Assembly: GCA_028284365.1 (NCBI GenBank)
Contig: JANQRW010000054.1
Span: forward strand, 1 to 64,000
Direction of reading: 5' to 3'
DNA from: Marinicella sp.
GTDB lineage: Bacteria; Pseudomonadota; Gammaproteobacteria; Xanthomonadales; Marinicellaceae
Length of the DNA stretch: 64,000 bases
The translations under genes were made by a program, and so were the position numbers. Below are positions 1 through 8,712 of this stretch, piece after piece; positions within the stretch are counted from its first letter, which is position 1, and the number at the start of each line of letters is the position of its first letter. The notes under the pieces were generated by a model. The model did not search any database. It saw only the letters and a list, made by a program, of their open reading frames with translations, and was not told the DNA's origin.

Positions 1-1
1 C

Positions 2-1312
2 GCCATCTTCGCCCAGACCAGAAACGGTAACAGTTCATTCTTCCTGCAAGATGCCTTAAACACCACAGTAGCCCTGACCAATCAGGATGGTTCAGTACAA
101 GTCAGATACAACTATGATGTGTGGGGATTAAGAAACAACCAAACTGGCTCAAGCGATCAACCTTTCGGCTTCACTGGATACCAACTTGATGAAACAGGTC
201 TCTACTACGCCCAACAGCGCTACTATGACCCCACCACCGCAAGGTTCAACCGCGAAGACCCCCTGCAAGGTAACCCACAAACACCACCGAGTTTACATAG
301 GTACTTGTACGCTTTTGCTAATCCAACGGTTTATATTGATCCTGATGGCAGGGAGTCGACTGGTTTGGGTGATGATTTTGGAAGGAGTTTAGGTATTGAT
401 GATGATTTTCTGCGAGAAATTAATTACCAATCAAGGATAAATTCTCCCTATATGTTTGAAAATATTGATCTTGAAAGTCTAGCGGAGCTTAGAAAGCTTG
501 AACCTGATGCTGGCAACCCAAGTATTATTTTTGAAGGTGGTGATTATAAGGTCAGTAAAGCCAGAAAATTAACACCTGCTCAGGTAAGAAATAATGTTTT
601 GCTCAGGAAACTTGGAATTCCAAGGAGGAAAGTTGCCGAAGCAGCACAAATGGCAGTGTGTGTTTATGAAGGAAGTTGTATGGGAGTTGATAATAACAGG
701 AGGCTCACTGAAAAGGAGGTTAGTGCTTTAGGTATTGATAGTAGATTTTTAATTGACAAAAACTCTGGGTTTGAATCAGCAATATTTGAACACATTAGAA
801 CTAAAAATCTAACTTTCTCAATAGCAGGTACTGACCCAAAATCATTTGCAGATATAGTGACGGATGTTGCTCAAATGAGAGGATTAATTACTAAGCAGTA
901 CCGTCAAGCTGGTGAAATAGGTAAAAAACTGTCTTTCATAGCGGCACAAAAAGGTGTGGAACTCAGCGTTGTTGGACATTCTTTAGGAGGAGGTATAGCT
1001 GCATCCACGGCCATTAAAACAGGCAGGCCAGCCATAACCATCAATGCGGCAGGTTTACATGAAATTAACAAACAAGAAGTATTTTTGGAAGGTTCAGTGT
1101 TTGAAGTAGAAAATGATGAGTTAATTACAGCTTTTCATATTGATGGCGAGGTTTTAAGTTTTTTACAGGATAACTTTATATCAAGAGCTTTGTTTGTACC
1201 TCGTGCTGAAGGTCGGCGAATAGAAGTAGAACGTGGTGATAATTCTAACTTTTTATCGCAGCATGGTTCTAAAAAGTTCTGTGTATCTATGGGTGTGAAT
1301 TGTGATTTTTAG
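2..1312 (+). CDS. Rhs-family protein, C-terminal part, with lipase-like toxin domain (5' truncated by window)
   Basis: The frame is open from the first bases, so most of the protein lies upstream. The visible start carries an Rhs/YD-type motif (NYDVWG) and then the conserved core-end signature (GLYYAQQRYYDP, RFNREDP, ANPTVYIDPDGRES), after which Rhs proteins switch to a variable C-terminal toxin. The toxin part, roughly from base 370, contains the nucleophile elbow GHSLGG at 974-991 (serine codon 980-982), followed by a TINAAGL strand and an FHIDGEVLSFLQ segment. These are hallmarks of class-3 lipase-like alpha/beta hydrolases, so I infer a phospholipase acting on target membranes. Rhs proteins are usually delivered by type VI secretion, but no secretion gene is visible here. 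The tail and the genes after it are more AT-rich than the core, which is normal for exchanged Rhs tips. Confidence 0.85.
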   Translation, partial: AIFAQTRNGNSSFFLQDALNTTVALTNQDGSVQVRYNYDVWGLRNNQTGSSDQPFGFTGYQLDETGLYYAQQRYYDPTTARFNREDPLQGNPQTPPSLHRYLYAFANPTVYIDPDGRESTGLGDDFGRSLGIDDDFLREINYQSRINSPYMFENIDLESLAELRKLEPDAGNPSIIFEGGDYKVSKARKLTPAQVRNNVLLRKLGIPRRKVAEAAQMAVCVYEGSCMGVDNNRRLTEKEVSALGIDSRFLIDKNSGFESAIFEHIRTKNLTFSIAGTDPKSFADIVTDVAQMRGLITKQYRQAGEIGKKLSFIAAQKGVELSVVGHSLGGGIAASTAIKTGRPAITINAAGLHEINKQEVFLEGSVFEVENDELITAFHIDGEVLSFLQDNFISRALFVPRAEGRRIEVERGDNSNFLSQHGSKKFCVSMGVNCDF

Positions 1313-1322
1313 AGGCCAGAAC

Positions 1323-2027
1323 ATGAAAATTTTAGTGATTGTATTGTGTTTATTGTTATTACAGGGCTGTTATAAAGATGAAGGTTACCAATTTGAAGGT
1401 AATCAAGTGTTTTTTGTTCAATGGATTCCCGGTGAAGATAAAAAACTACCCATAGTTGATGCTGATCCGGTTACGTTTGAGGTACTTGGTGATGATGGCT
1501 TACATTGGGCCAAAGACAAGAACAGGGCTTATTACCGAGGGATTCCACAGAATCATTTGTCGATTAAAACATTTAAGGCTTTAAGTTCTTTATATGCCAC
1601 TGATGGTGAGAAAGTTGTTTGTGGTTTTGATCTTGTAGAAGGAGCTGATGCTGATTCATTTGTTCCTTTAATTGACAATGGTCATAAAAGTGGTTACGAG
1701 TATTCTAAGGATAAAGAAAATGCATATTCTTGTAAGGGCTATGGAGGAGTGCTTCGTCTTGATATAAGATCTACAAAATCTCTTAAAGCAATTCATAATA
1801 ATTATTTACTGAGCCCACATGAAGTTTTTTGGGGGTCAAGTAGACTGCCTGAGGTTAATGCTAAAACCTTTAAAGCACTTAATCGAAATTATTCAACCGA
1901 CGGTATCAACGTTTATTTCAGAAGTGAAATAATTAAAGGTGCAGATGCCATGTCTTTTGAGGTTGTTGATGGTTTCAGTGCCAAAGACAAAAACCACAGA
2001 TATGAGTTTGAAAAAAGGATAGAGTAA
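1323..2027 (+). CDS. DKNYY-repeat lipoprotein, candidate immunity protein of the Rhs toxin
   Basis: I chose the ATG at 1323 because a GAGG ribosome site at 1312-1315, overlapping the Rhs stop codon, lies seven bases upstream. A GTG at 1302 would overlap the toxin gene and precede the signal peptide. The protein (234 aa) begins with a lipoprotein signal ending in LLLQGC, so it should be lipid-anchored facing the periplasm. The mature part has about six DKNYY-type units (AKDKNRAYYRGI, STDGINVYFRSEII, AKDKNHRYEF), a family of unknown function. Its position directly behind an Rhs lipase tip, with likely translational coupling, makes an immunity role probable. A periplasmic anchor would suit a membrane-attacking toxin. 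It is paralogous to the N-terminus of the protein at 2552. Confidence 0.75.
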   Translation: MKILVIVLCLLLLQGCYKDEGYQFEGNQVFFVQWIPGEDKKLPIVDADPVTFEVLGDDGLHWAKDKNRAYYRGIPQNHLSIKTFKALSSLYATDGEKVVCGFDLVEGADADSFVPLIDNGHKSGYEYSKDKENAYSCKGYGGVLRLDIRSTKSLKAIHNNYLLSPHEVFWGSSRLPEVNAKTFKALNRNYSTDGINVYFRSEIIKGADAMSFEVVDGFSAKDKNHRYEFEKRIE

Positions 2028-2111
2028 TTAACCATCGGTTCATTGGACAGTTGTTTTATTTAACGGCACTTACTTTGAACTCAGTATTTAACAATAGGAG
2101 ATAACTGACTT

Positions 2112-2456
2112 ATGGAATATTTTTCAATTTTTATAACTTACGGACTTGTGTTCATTGCATTGTTTGGTATTCCTATCAAACACATATTAGTACTTATTAA
2201 AGGTGATGAATATATTGCTGATACCTACGAAGAGCCAGAAAAATATAAAGAGTTGGCAATGAAACTAATTGGAAACTTCATATTTATCATATTAGTATTT
2301 TTGATATTTGGTTTTTTATTGAATAGTATGGGGTCAGGTAGTTTAAGTGGGGTATTGATGCTCCCATTTTTTGTAATTTATATCGCAGTTATGATTACAT
2401 ACCAAAAAGAAATCAATCGCCTACCACTGAATAATGAAAATAAATGGTCTGAATAA
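2112..2456 (+). CDS. small integral membrane protein in the Rhs immunity array
   Basis: This 114-residue protein has three hydrophobic stretches: a first segment around residues 5-28, IFIILVFLIFGFLL around 58-71, and a last one around 80-97. It is therefore probably a three-helix inner-membrane protein with a polar tail. A GGAG lies about 11 bases before the ATG, a little far but usable. I recognise no family. It sits between two DKNYY lipoproteins behind an Rhs toxin, where unrelated immunity genes often accumulate, so an immunity role is possible but rests only on position. Confidence 0.6.
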   Translation: MEYFSIFITYGLVFIALFGIPIKHILVLIKGDEYIADTYEEPEKYKELAMKLIGNFIFIILVFLIFGFLLNSMGSGSLSGVLMLPFFVIYIAVMITYQKEINRLPLNNENKWSE

Positions 2457-2551
2457 ATTCAGAAGAAATAGATTTAAGCGTAAATCATTGATAAAAATGT
2501 ATCTTTGAGCATCGTTAATTCATGTGATGATAGTGTTAGGAGGATAAAGTA

Positions 2552-4921
2552 GTGAGTTCATTCCGTAAGTTTATACCTTTCGCGTTAGTTTCATTTTTGG
2601 TTTCTTGTACTTGGGACGATGGTTACCGTATCGAAGGAGGACGTGTAATATATGAAAAACCATGGAATGAGGGTTATGGGACAGTGATCGTTGATGTAAA
2701 AGCTGACCCTGCTACGTTTGAGGTGCTAGGCAATAATAATATGCTTTGGGCTAAAGATATGAACAGCGTTTTTTTTAAGGGAAGTCGATTAAGTTTTTTG
2801 AGCCCTAAGTCTTTTCAAATAATTAATGGTTTATATGCCAAAGATAATAAATCGGTCGCTTGTGGTTACGAATACATCAAAGAAGCGGATGTAAAATCAT
2901 TCAAAGTTAAGGTATTTGGAGAATCAAGTTCAGAGTCGGAGGAGCTTGGAATAGATAGGAGTGCCATATATGAATGTAGTAATAATGGTTATATGTACAG
3001 GCCCAGTAACTCAGCTGAATATATTATTCCACTTGGCAATAATTATTATAAAGATAAAACCACAGTTTCATGGGGAAGTGCCTTTTTGCCCAAAGCAAAT
3101 CCAATAACATTTCAGTTTTTGGGTTTTGATTACAGCACAGATGGGACAAATGTATACTATCTTTATCATTTGCTTCAGGACGTTGATCCCAAAACGTTAG
3201 ATATACTAAGAAATGGAGATTACATAAATGATGGGGAAGTTGTTTATTACCATCAAGATTTAGTTGAGTTTGCTGATGCCAATAGTTTTAAAGCCTTAAA
3301 TATGGGGTATGCCAAAGATGATACTTATGTTTTTTACCTTGGTAGAATTATAGAAGAAGCTGATGTAAGCACATTCAAAGTAACAGGGTTTGGGAAAGGT
3401 GAGGATAAAAATAATAGATTTGACGGCTGGGAAGTATTGATCGAGCCTAAGGTTGATCAAGTTGTAAACATTGGGAATGGCTACACATCAGATTCAAAGC
3501 ATGTGTTTTTTAAAGGTGAACATTTAATTAATGCAAATCCAGACACATTTTTAAATTATGGCTTGGGTTTTGCAGCAGATAATCAAACAGTTTTTTACTT
3601 TGGAAAACCAATAAAAGGTATAAACTCCAAAAGCTTGAGGAAAATTGGAGGTGGATACATTGCTGATGATAAGAATGTTTTTTGGAGTGAGAAGGTAATT
3701 AAGGAAGCTGATGTTAATTCATTCCAATGGACAGATATTGGAAGAGGTTTTGATAAAAACTATAGCTATAAATATGGGAATGTTATTATTAACTCAAAAT
3801 CTCATTTATTTAAAGATTATGGTAATGGTTATACCTCAAATAATAAACATGTTTATTACAGAGTAAAATTAATCGAAGAAGCGGATTCTGAGTCATTCAA
3901 ATCTATCGGGTTAGGATATGCCACGGATGCAGATCATGTTTTTTATCTAGGTGAATTGGTCAGAGAGGCAAGTATAAAAAATTATGATTTTGTTGGTTCG
4001 TATTTTACCGACATCAATTATGTTTTTTATCAGGGGAAGTTATTAGAAGGTGTTGATTCAAAAACCTTTAAATCCTTAGGTTTATCATACGTGGGCGATA
4101 ATAAGCATGTTTATTACAAAGGTAAGGTAGTTGAAAAAGCAGATCCTAACTCATTCCGACAAACTAGGTATAATGAGGGCAAGGATAAAAAACATGACTA
4201 TTTTGAGCATAAAATTTTTATCAAACCAAATTTTCAAGCCATCAAAGCTCTGGGTGAAAATTTTGTGTCTGATGATAAATATGTTTTTTACGATGAGCTT
4301 TTAATAGATTCAGCAGACCCTCAATCGTTTCACATAAAGGGACATGGTTACGCAGTTGATAAAAACCATATCTATTATCACAATAAAAAAATAATGGGTG
4401 CTGATGTAAAAAGTTTTAAGAATTTAGGGGATGGATATATATTGGATGATAAACATGTGTTTTTTCAGGGTAATTTAATAGAAGAAGCAAACCCTAAGTT
4501 CTTTGTTAATTATAAATTGGGTTATGCAGCCGATAATAATTATATTTTCTTTCTAGGCGAAGTAATATCCAGAGCTAAACCAACAGTTTTGAATAATCTA
4601 AATGGAGGGTATTTTATTAGTGATAAACATACCTTCTTTAGAGGCAGTTTGGTTAAAAATGCTGATCCTAAGACCTTTAAGAACCTTGGCCAAGGTTATG
4701 GTGCTGATGAAAAGTATATTTATTTTCTTGGAGAAAGAATGTCGGGGTCAAGTTCACGTGGCCTAAAAAACCTTGGGGGTGGCTATATCGCAGATGAGAA
4801 TTATGTTTATTTTCAGGGCGATAGCATACCCAATGCAGATGTGAGCTCGTTTCAAGTGACAGAATTTGGTCATGGCAAGGATATTAATAATAGTTATCGA
4901 TTTTATTGGCTAAAGAAATGA
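2552..4921 (+). CDS. large DKNYY-repeat lipoprotein (789 aa), candidate immunity paralogue
   Basis: Translation most likely starts at the GTG at 2552, preceded by AGGAGG at 2538-2543 with eight bases spacing. A short signal peptide ends in a lipobox-like SFLVSC, so a periplasmic lipoprotein is expected. The rest is a solenoid of about 24 units of roughly 30 residues with the pattern 'GYAxDxxxVFYxGxxIxxADxxSFK' (for example TSDSKHVFFKGEHL, IADDKNVFWSEKVI, IADENYVYFQGDSI). This is the DKNYY family, function unknown. The first 100 residues match the 241-codon frame ending at 2027 closely (ADPATFEVLG against ADPVTFEVLG), so the two genes descend from a duplication and this one grew by repeat expansion. 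The location suggests immunity or decoy function. Confidence 0.75.
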   Translation: MSSFRKFIPFALVSFLVSCTWDDGYRIEGGRVIYEKPWNEGYGTVIVDVKADPATFEVLGNNNMLWAKDMNSVFFKGSRLSFLSPKSFQIINGLYAKDNKSVACGYEYIKEADVKSFKVKVFGESSSESEELGIDRSAIYECSNNGYMYRPSNSAEYIIPLGNNYYKDKTTVSWGSAFLPKANPITFQFLGFDYSTDGTNVYYLYHLLQDVDPKTLDILRNGDYINDGEVVYYHQDLVEFADANSFKALNMGYAKDDTYVFYLGRIIEEADVSTFKVTGFGKGEDKNNRFDGWEVLIEPKVDQVVNIGNGYTSDSKHVFFKGEHLINANPDTFLNYGLGFAADNQTVFYFGKPIKGINSKSLRKIGGGYIADDKNVFWSEKVIKEADVNSFQWTDIGRGFDKNYSYKYGNVIINSKSHLFKDYGNGYTSNNKHVYYRVKLIEEADSESFKSIGLGYATDADHVFYLGELVREASIKNYDFVGSYFTDINYVFYQGKLLEGVDSKTFKSLGLSYVGDNKHVYYKGKVVEKADPNSFRQTRYNEGKDKKHDYFEHKIFIKPNFQAIKALGENFVSDDKYVFYDELLIDSADPQSFHIKGHGYAVDKNHIYYHNKKIMGADVKSFKNLGDGYILDDKHVFFQGNLIEEANPKFFVNYKLGYAADNNYIFFLGEVISRAKPTVLNNLNGGYFISDKHTFFRGSLVKNADPKTFKNLGQGYGADEKYIYFLGERMSGSSSRGLKNLGGGYIADENYVYFQGDSIPNADVSSFQVTEFGHGKDINNSYRFYWLKK

Positions 4922-5164
4922 AGTCTATGTGATAATTCTATCTAAGGTATTGAATTGAAAAATTACTTTAAAATGAATTGATTATGACTTTTATTTTCCT
5001 ACCTCACACAAACAAATATGGTTTGTTCTTAACAGCTATACATATTTATTTTCGACATTTGTGTTTGCAAGCTTTGGTTTTGAGTGGCTGAAAGCCATTA
5101 ATGATGCGGGGATGAGATTGGTGTGATGCTAAGGGAGCGGGTTTAAATTGATAGATTTATTAAC

Positions 5165-5656
5165 ATGGAGAAATGTTGGATGGTTAAGATTGTTTCAATT
5201 CTTTTATTTTTGTTTATTTCGTATAGCGGGCTTAGTCAGGAGGTGCCTGGCGGCCCTCCTTCTAAAGGAGAATTAATTGGTTATTGGAAAATGGTTGAGT
5301 GGCCTAATCCAGATGTACAAAAAATAAACCCATGGCCACTTCCTTACCAGTGGTTTGCTTTTTATAAAGATGGAAAAGTAATGTCTATGATGCAGACTGA
5401 GGATTTGGATGTGTCAAGTAAAGATTTAGAACTTGTATTTTCTTCCTTACCAACTAAAAACACACCCTTCTATGAACTTAAGGGTCAGTTTCTCACCATT
5501 AAAAACCCAGAAATAAAAGGGTATGTTGAACTATGGGGTGTTAATATTTTTACAAGAGATATGGGATCTGTTAAAGCAGGTGATCTGGTTATGAGTTTAG
5601 CTAACCATAAAACTGGAGAACCAGTTTATTATCGATTGCTCAGAAAAGTAGAATAA
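5165..5656 (+). CDS. secreted protein of unknown function
   Basis: The predicted product has 163 residues with an N-terminal signal peptide (hydrophobic SILLFLFISYSGL, then SQE as a possible cleavage point). A second in-frame ATG at 5180 would give a shorter, equally plausible signal peptide. The mature part is rich in aromatic residues, with GYWKMVEWPNP near its start, a lipocalin-like beginning in general character only. I recognise no family. It is the last gene of the AT-rich block behind the Rhs toxin, on the same strand, about 240 bases after the large DKNYY gene, so it may belong to the same exchanged cassette. Confidence 0.6.
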   Translation: MEKCWMVKIVSILLFLFISYSGLSQEVPGGPPSKGELIGYWKMVEWPNPDVQKINPWPLPYQWFAFYKDGKVMSMMQTEDLDVSSKDLELVFSSLPTKNTPFYELKGQFLTIKNPEIKGYVELWGVNIFTRDMGSVKAGDLVMSLANHKTGEPVYYRLLRKVE

Positions 5657-6060
5657 CTCTGATAATCATATCTGCCTGTATTTTTAGTTGTGATGCTTTT
5701 ATCTAGAAAATAAATTATGTTGTTGAATCAAATCACGTTCAAATTAACGGCAGTACTCTGGCTCTGTGAAGCAAACGAGAACTGTATTTTTTCAATTATT
5801 ATCTGAGATATGTGGTTTATACTTTCTTCTCGGAAATAAGAAAACATGGATGATATAAATCAAGAGGATTAACAAACAACAGGTAAATTTTATCATTATT
5901 TTAATTGATGAAAAAATTTTAACTGCCTCAATAAAGCTGATATAAAACAGTACTGTATAATGACTCTTTAGCTTCATCATATGCTACTTGTAATTAGTTG
6001 GATTGTAGCAAAAGGATACTTGGTTAAAAATCGAGCTGATATTGGAATGCAGGAGAATAT
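5657..6060. other. intergenic region between the Rhs block and the phospholipid cassette
   Basis: About 400 bases, very AT-rich, in which I find no convincing gene. A 62-codon minus-strand frame lacks a ribosome site and resembles nothing. A perfect TATAAT at 5956-5961 is a candidate -10 element for the genes starting at 6061, but no good -35 lies 17 bases upstream. A GGAG close to 6051 is the ribosome site of the first gene. Confidence 0.4.
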
Positions 6061-6471
6061 ATGAGTGGTGAAAAAACATACAACAATGTCATGTTACTTG
6101 GTTTGAAACAGGATTTACCATTTGCTTTGGCGGCGTTTGTTATTTGGGGCGGTTGGGCTTTTTATGCAAATGTGCACGCGGGTAACTGGATAGCGATGGT
6201 TGCTGCTGTAGCTCAGGGTGCTTTCAGTTTGTTGATGACTTTTGTGATGGGGTATTTGACCAGTTACTTATATGCTTGTTTCACCCGTCCGGTATTTAAG
6301 TTGTTGTTACCTGCTTTTTTTATTTTGCTGTTGGCATGTTGTTTTCTTTCAATTTTACATTATTCAGTTGGAACACCGGCCATATTGAAGACGATTTCGC
6401 CCGCTTTGTTGGTCGGTTTTTTATTTTGTGGGTTTAAAACCATGCAGTTACACAGAGAGGATCATTCATGA
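6061..6471 (+). CDS. integral membrane protein of a phospholipid-synthesis cassette
   Basis: This 136-residue protein has about four transmembrane segments (around residues 17-37, 43-70, 80-100, 105-125) and short polar ends. An AGGAG ribosome site lies at correct distance before the ATG. The stop codon overlaps the start of the CDP-alcohol phosphatidyltransferase gene (ATGA), so the two are translationally coupled. I recognise no named family. Its constant company with lipid enzymes suggests a role at the membrane in the same pathway, but nothing in the sequence shows a catalytic site. Confidence 0.7.
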   Translation: MSGEKTYNNVMLLGLKQDLPFALAAFVIWGGWAFYANVHAGNWIAMVAAVAQGAFSLLMTFVMGYLTSYLYACFTRPVFKLLLPAFFILLLACCFLSILHYSVGTPAILKTISPALLVGFLFCGFKTMQLHREDHS

Positions 6472-7115
6472 GTGAGAGTCGAAGAAGGGCGTTAAAGGTC
6501 AGAGATAAAAAGTGGGTGAATAAGGTGGCTGAATATATCAGCCAAAAACGCATTACTCCCAACCAAATTTCAATCACCAGTGTATTCTTTGCGTTGTTAG
6601 CAGGTGCTTGTTTACTTCGGTTTGGCGTGAATCAGAATTTATGGCTGTTGGTAATGGCTGCTGTTTTTGTTCAGTTCAGGCTGTTGTGTAATTTGTTTGA
6701 TGGTTTGGTGGCTGTTGAGGGTGGTAAAAGCACACCTTCTGGCGAGTTGTTTAATGATGTACCAGATCGTCTGGCTGATGTGATGATTATCGTACCATTG
6801 GGTTATGTTGTGAATGGTTTTGATTATGCCATTGAATTGGGGTGGTTAGTTGGTGTGTTAGCGGTAATGACGGCTTATGTGCGCACACTGGCTGTGAGTA
6901 TGGGCTCGCCAACCAGCTATATTGGCCCAATGGCAAAACAGCATCGGATGGCATTGGTAACTTTCGGTTGCCTGCTGGCTGCGTTAGAGTTCTGGGTACG
7001 AGGCAGCTATCTGAGTTTTTATGTGGTGTTGTGGGTGTTATTGTTAGGAACGCTGATTACTGTCTATCGCCGCTTGCGTTTAGCGCATGCATATTTGGAG
7101 AAAAATCATGATTGA
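6468..7115 (+). CDS. CDP-alcohol phosphatidyltransferase, YnbA-like
   Basis: A 215-residue membrane enzyme that should transfer a phosphatidyl group from CDP-diacylglycerol to an alcohol. The active-site motif of the family is D-xx-DG-xx-AR-x8-G-xxx-D-xxx-D. Here it reads N-LF-DG-LV-AV, then G-ELF-N-DVP-D, so the first and third aspartates are asparagines and the Arg is Val. From memory, E. coli YnbA has the same two Asp-to-Asn changes (NALDGMLAR, GAILNETGD), which places this protein in that subgroup rather than with PgsA or PssA. The alcohol acceptor is unknown. The start overlaps the preceding gene and the end overlaps the CdsA-like gene. Confidence 0.8.
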   Translation: MSESRRRALKVRDKKWVNKVAEYISQKRITPNQISITSVFFALLAGACLLRFGVNQNLWLLVMAAVFVQFRLLCNLFDGLVAVEGGKSTPSGELFNDVPDRLADVMIIVPLGYVVNGFDYAIELGWLVGVLAVMTAYVRTLAVSMGSPTSYIGPMAKQHRMALVTFGCLLAALEFWVRGSYLSFYVVLWVLLLGTLITVYRRLRLAHAYLEKNHD

Positions 7116-8040
7116 TTTTGCTGCGCCTGTTGCTAAAACGATGGTATTGGTTTTATTGTTTTTGCTGGCTGCCCATGTCATTAGTTTTGTTCTGGCCAAG
7201 CTTGGTAAAATCACAAAACCAGAGGAGTTGTTATTACGCCTCAGGTCATGGTGGTGGATCATTGGCTTGTTGTTCTTATCGATTGTATCGGGTCATACTG
7301 CCAGCATTGTGTTGTTTGGTTTCATTAGCTTTTTGGCACTCAAAGAATTTTTATCTATCGTTCCAACCCGGCATTCTGATCGCCGGGTGATCTTCTGGGC
7401 TTATATGACGATTCCACTGCAGTATTACCTGGTCAGCATTAACTGGTATGGCATGTTTATTATCTTTATTCCGATTTATGCCTTTTTGGTGTTATCGGTG
7501 CGGATGGTGTTGACAGGTAAGAACAGCGGTTTCATTCATTCGGTTGGTGTATTGCATTGGGGTATGATGCTGACGGTTTACAGTGTCAGCCATGTGGCCT
7601 ATTTGTTGGTCTTGCCACTTGGAGATGAAGTTGATAGCGGGTTTGGTTTGATGTTGTTTTTGATCATGATGACTCAAATGAATGATGTGTGTCAGTATCT
7701 TTTTGGTAAGTTGTTGGGGCGCCGTAAAATCATTCCTGCGGTGAGTCCCAATAAGACCTGGGCTGGTTTTTTAGGAGGATTGGCTTCGGTGACAATATTG
7801 GCAGCTTTTTTAGGCCCATTCCTTACGCCGATGGACCATAAGTATAGTATTATGGCAGGTTTTATCATTGGTGTTGCTGGTTTCTTTGGTGATGTGACTA
7901 TTTCTTCAGTCAAGCGTGATCTACAAATTAAAGACAGCGGCCAGTTGCTGCCAGGTCATGGTGGTTTGTTAGATCGTATTGACAGTCTGATGTTTACTTC
8001 TCCCTTGTTTTTTCATTACATCCGATATTTTTATTCTTAA
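7108..8040 (+). CDS. phosphatidate cytidylyltransferase family protein (CdsA/YnbB-like)
   Basis: The enzyme family makes CDP-diacylglycerol from phosphatidate and CTP in the inner membrane. The C-terminus contains the full CdsA signature: SPNKTWAG, then GDVTISSVKRDLQIKDSG and PGHGGLLDRID, with metal-binding Asp and Lys-Asp positions intact. About eight transmembrane segments precede it. I prefer the ATG at 7108 (310 aa), which has GGAG seven bases upstream. An in-frame ATG at 7087 would add seven residues. It overlaps the upstream gene by eight bases and meets the acyltransferase gene by one base. Its neighbours suggest it supplies CDP-diacylglycerol to the YnbA-like enzyme, probably alongside a housekeeping cdsA elsewhere. 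Confidence 0.85.
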   Translation: MIDFAAPVAKTMVLVLLFLLAAHVISFVLAKLGKITKPEELLLRLRSWWWIIGLLFLSIVSGHTASIVLFGFISFLALKEFLSIVPTRHSDRRVIFWAYMTIPLQYYLVSINWYGMFIIFIPIYAFLVLSVRMVLTGKNSGFIHSVGVLHWGMMLTVYSVSHVAYLLVLPLGDEVDSGFGLMLFLIMMTQMNDVCQYLFGKLLGRRKIIPAVSPNKTWAGFLGGLASVTILAAFLGPFLTPMDHKYSIMAGFIIGVAGFFGDVTISSVKRDLQIKDSGQLLPGHGGLLDRIDSLMFTSPLFFHYIRYFYS

Positions 8041-8681
8041 TGATGAATCGTTTGCTACAACTGTTATTTTTTGCGCTGATTGTTAAACCATTGGTGCTGA
8101 TTGTTTTGGGGTTGAATTTAAGAGGCAAAAAGAGGTTGCCGCTCAATGGTCCGGCGGTGATTGTTGCTAACCACAACAGCCACTTGGATACCATGGTTTT
8201 GATGAGCTTGTTTCCTTTGTTCAAGATGCATAAAGTCAGGCCGGTAGCCGCAGCTGATTATTTCCTGAAAAATCGGTTCATTACGTGGTTATCATTGAAA
8301 ATAATCGGCATCATTCCACTTGATAGGGGTGGTAATGTAGATAAAAATACCATTTTCGATGAGTGTCATAAAGCACTTGATAATGATGAAATATTGATTC
8401 TGTTTCCGGAAGGGAGTCGGGGTCAGCCAGATAGAATGAGTTCATTAAAAAAAGGTGTTTACTATTTAATTAAAGACAGATGCGGTGTTGCAGTTACTCC
8501 GGTGGTGATGCATGGTTTGGGTTATGCTTTGCCAAAAGGGGAAGCTTTATTAGTGCCAGTAAATGTCGATGTAATCATTGGCCCAACCATTGATAAAACA
8601 ACAAATGCAGATGAATTTATTGATAAGACTATGGATGCTTTTGATGAATTAAATGAGCACTGTATTACAAGAAATGCTTGA
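8040..8681 (+). CDS. 1-acyl-glycerol-3-phosphate acyltransferase family protein (PlsC-like)
   Basis: This 213-residue protein has the glycerolipid acyltransferase block I motif HNSHLD (H-x4-D) inside NHNSHLDTMVL and the block III motif FPEGSRG. These form the catalytic and phosphate-binding sites that acylate lysophosphatidate or a similar acceptor. An N-terminal hydrophobic stretch would anchor it to the inner membrane. The start overlaps the CdsA-like stop by one base, and a second ATG at 8043 is equally possible. With the two genes before it, the order acyltransferase, cytidylyltransferase, phosphatidyltransferase would cover the path from lysophosphatidate to a finished phospholipid. Confidence 0.85.
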   Translation: MMNRLLQLLFFALIVKPLVLIVLGLNLRGKKRLPLNGPAVIVANHNSHLDTMVLMSLFPLFKMHKVRPVAAADYFLKNRFITWLSLKIIGIIPLDRGGNVDKNTIFDECHKALDNDEILILFPEGSRGQPDRMSSLKKGVYYLIKDRCGVAVTPVVMHGLGYALPKGEALLVPVNVDVIIGPTIDKTTNADEFIDKTMDAFDELNEHCITRNA

Positions 8682-8694
8682 TTGTAGGAACTGT

Positions 8695-8712
8695 ATGTTT
8701 CCCTGGAAACAT
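8695..8712. repeat. perfect inverted repeat (8-bp arms, 2-base spacer)
   Basis: The arms ATGTTTCC and GGAAACAT are perfect reverse complements around CT, 13 bases after the acyltransferase stop codon. No run of T follows, so it is not a standard terminator. It could be a protein-binding palindrome or an mRNA 3' stabiliser. Confidence 0.5.

Noticed and set aside
5792..5980. Minus-strand frame encoding a short hydrophobic peptide
   Set aside because: AT-rich DNA readily gives hydrophobic frames; there is no ribosome site or family match.
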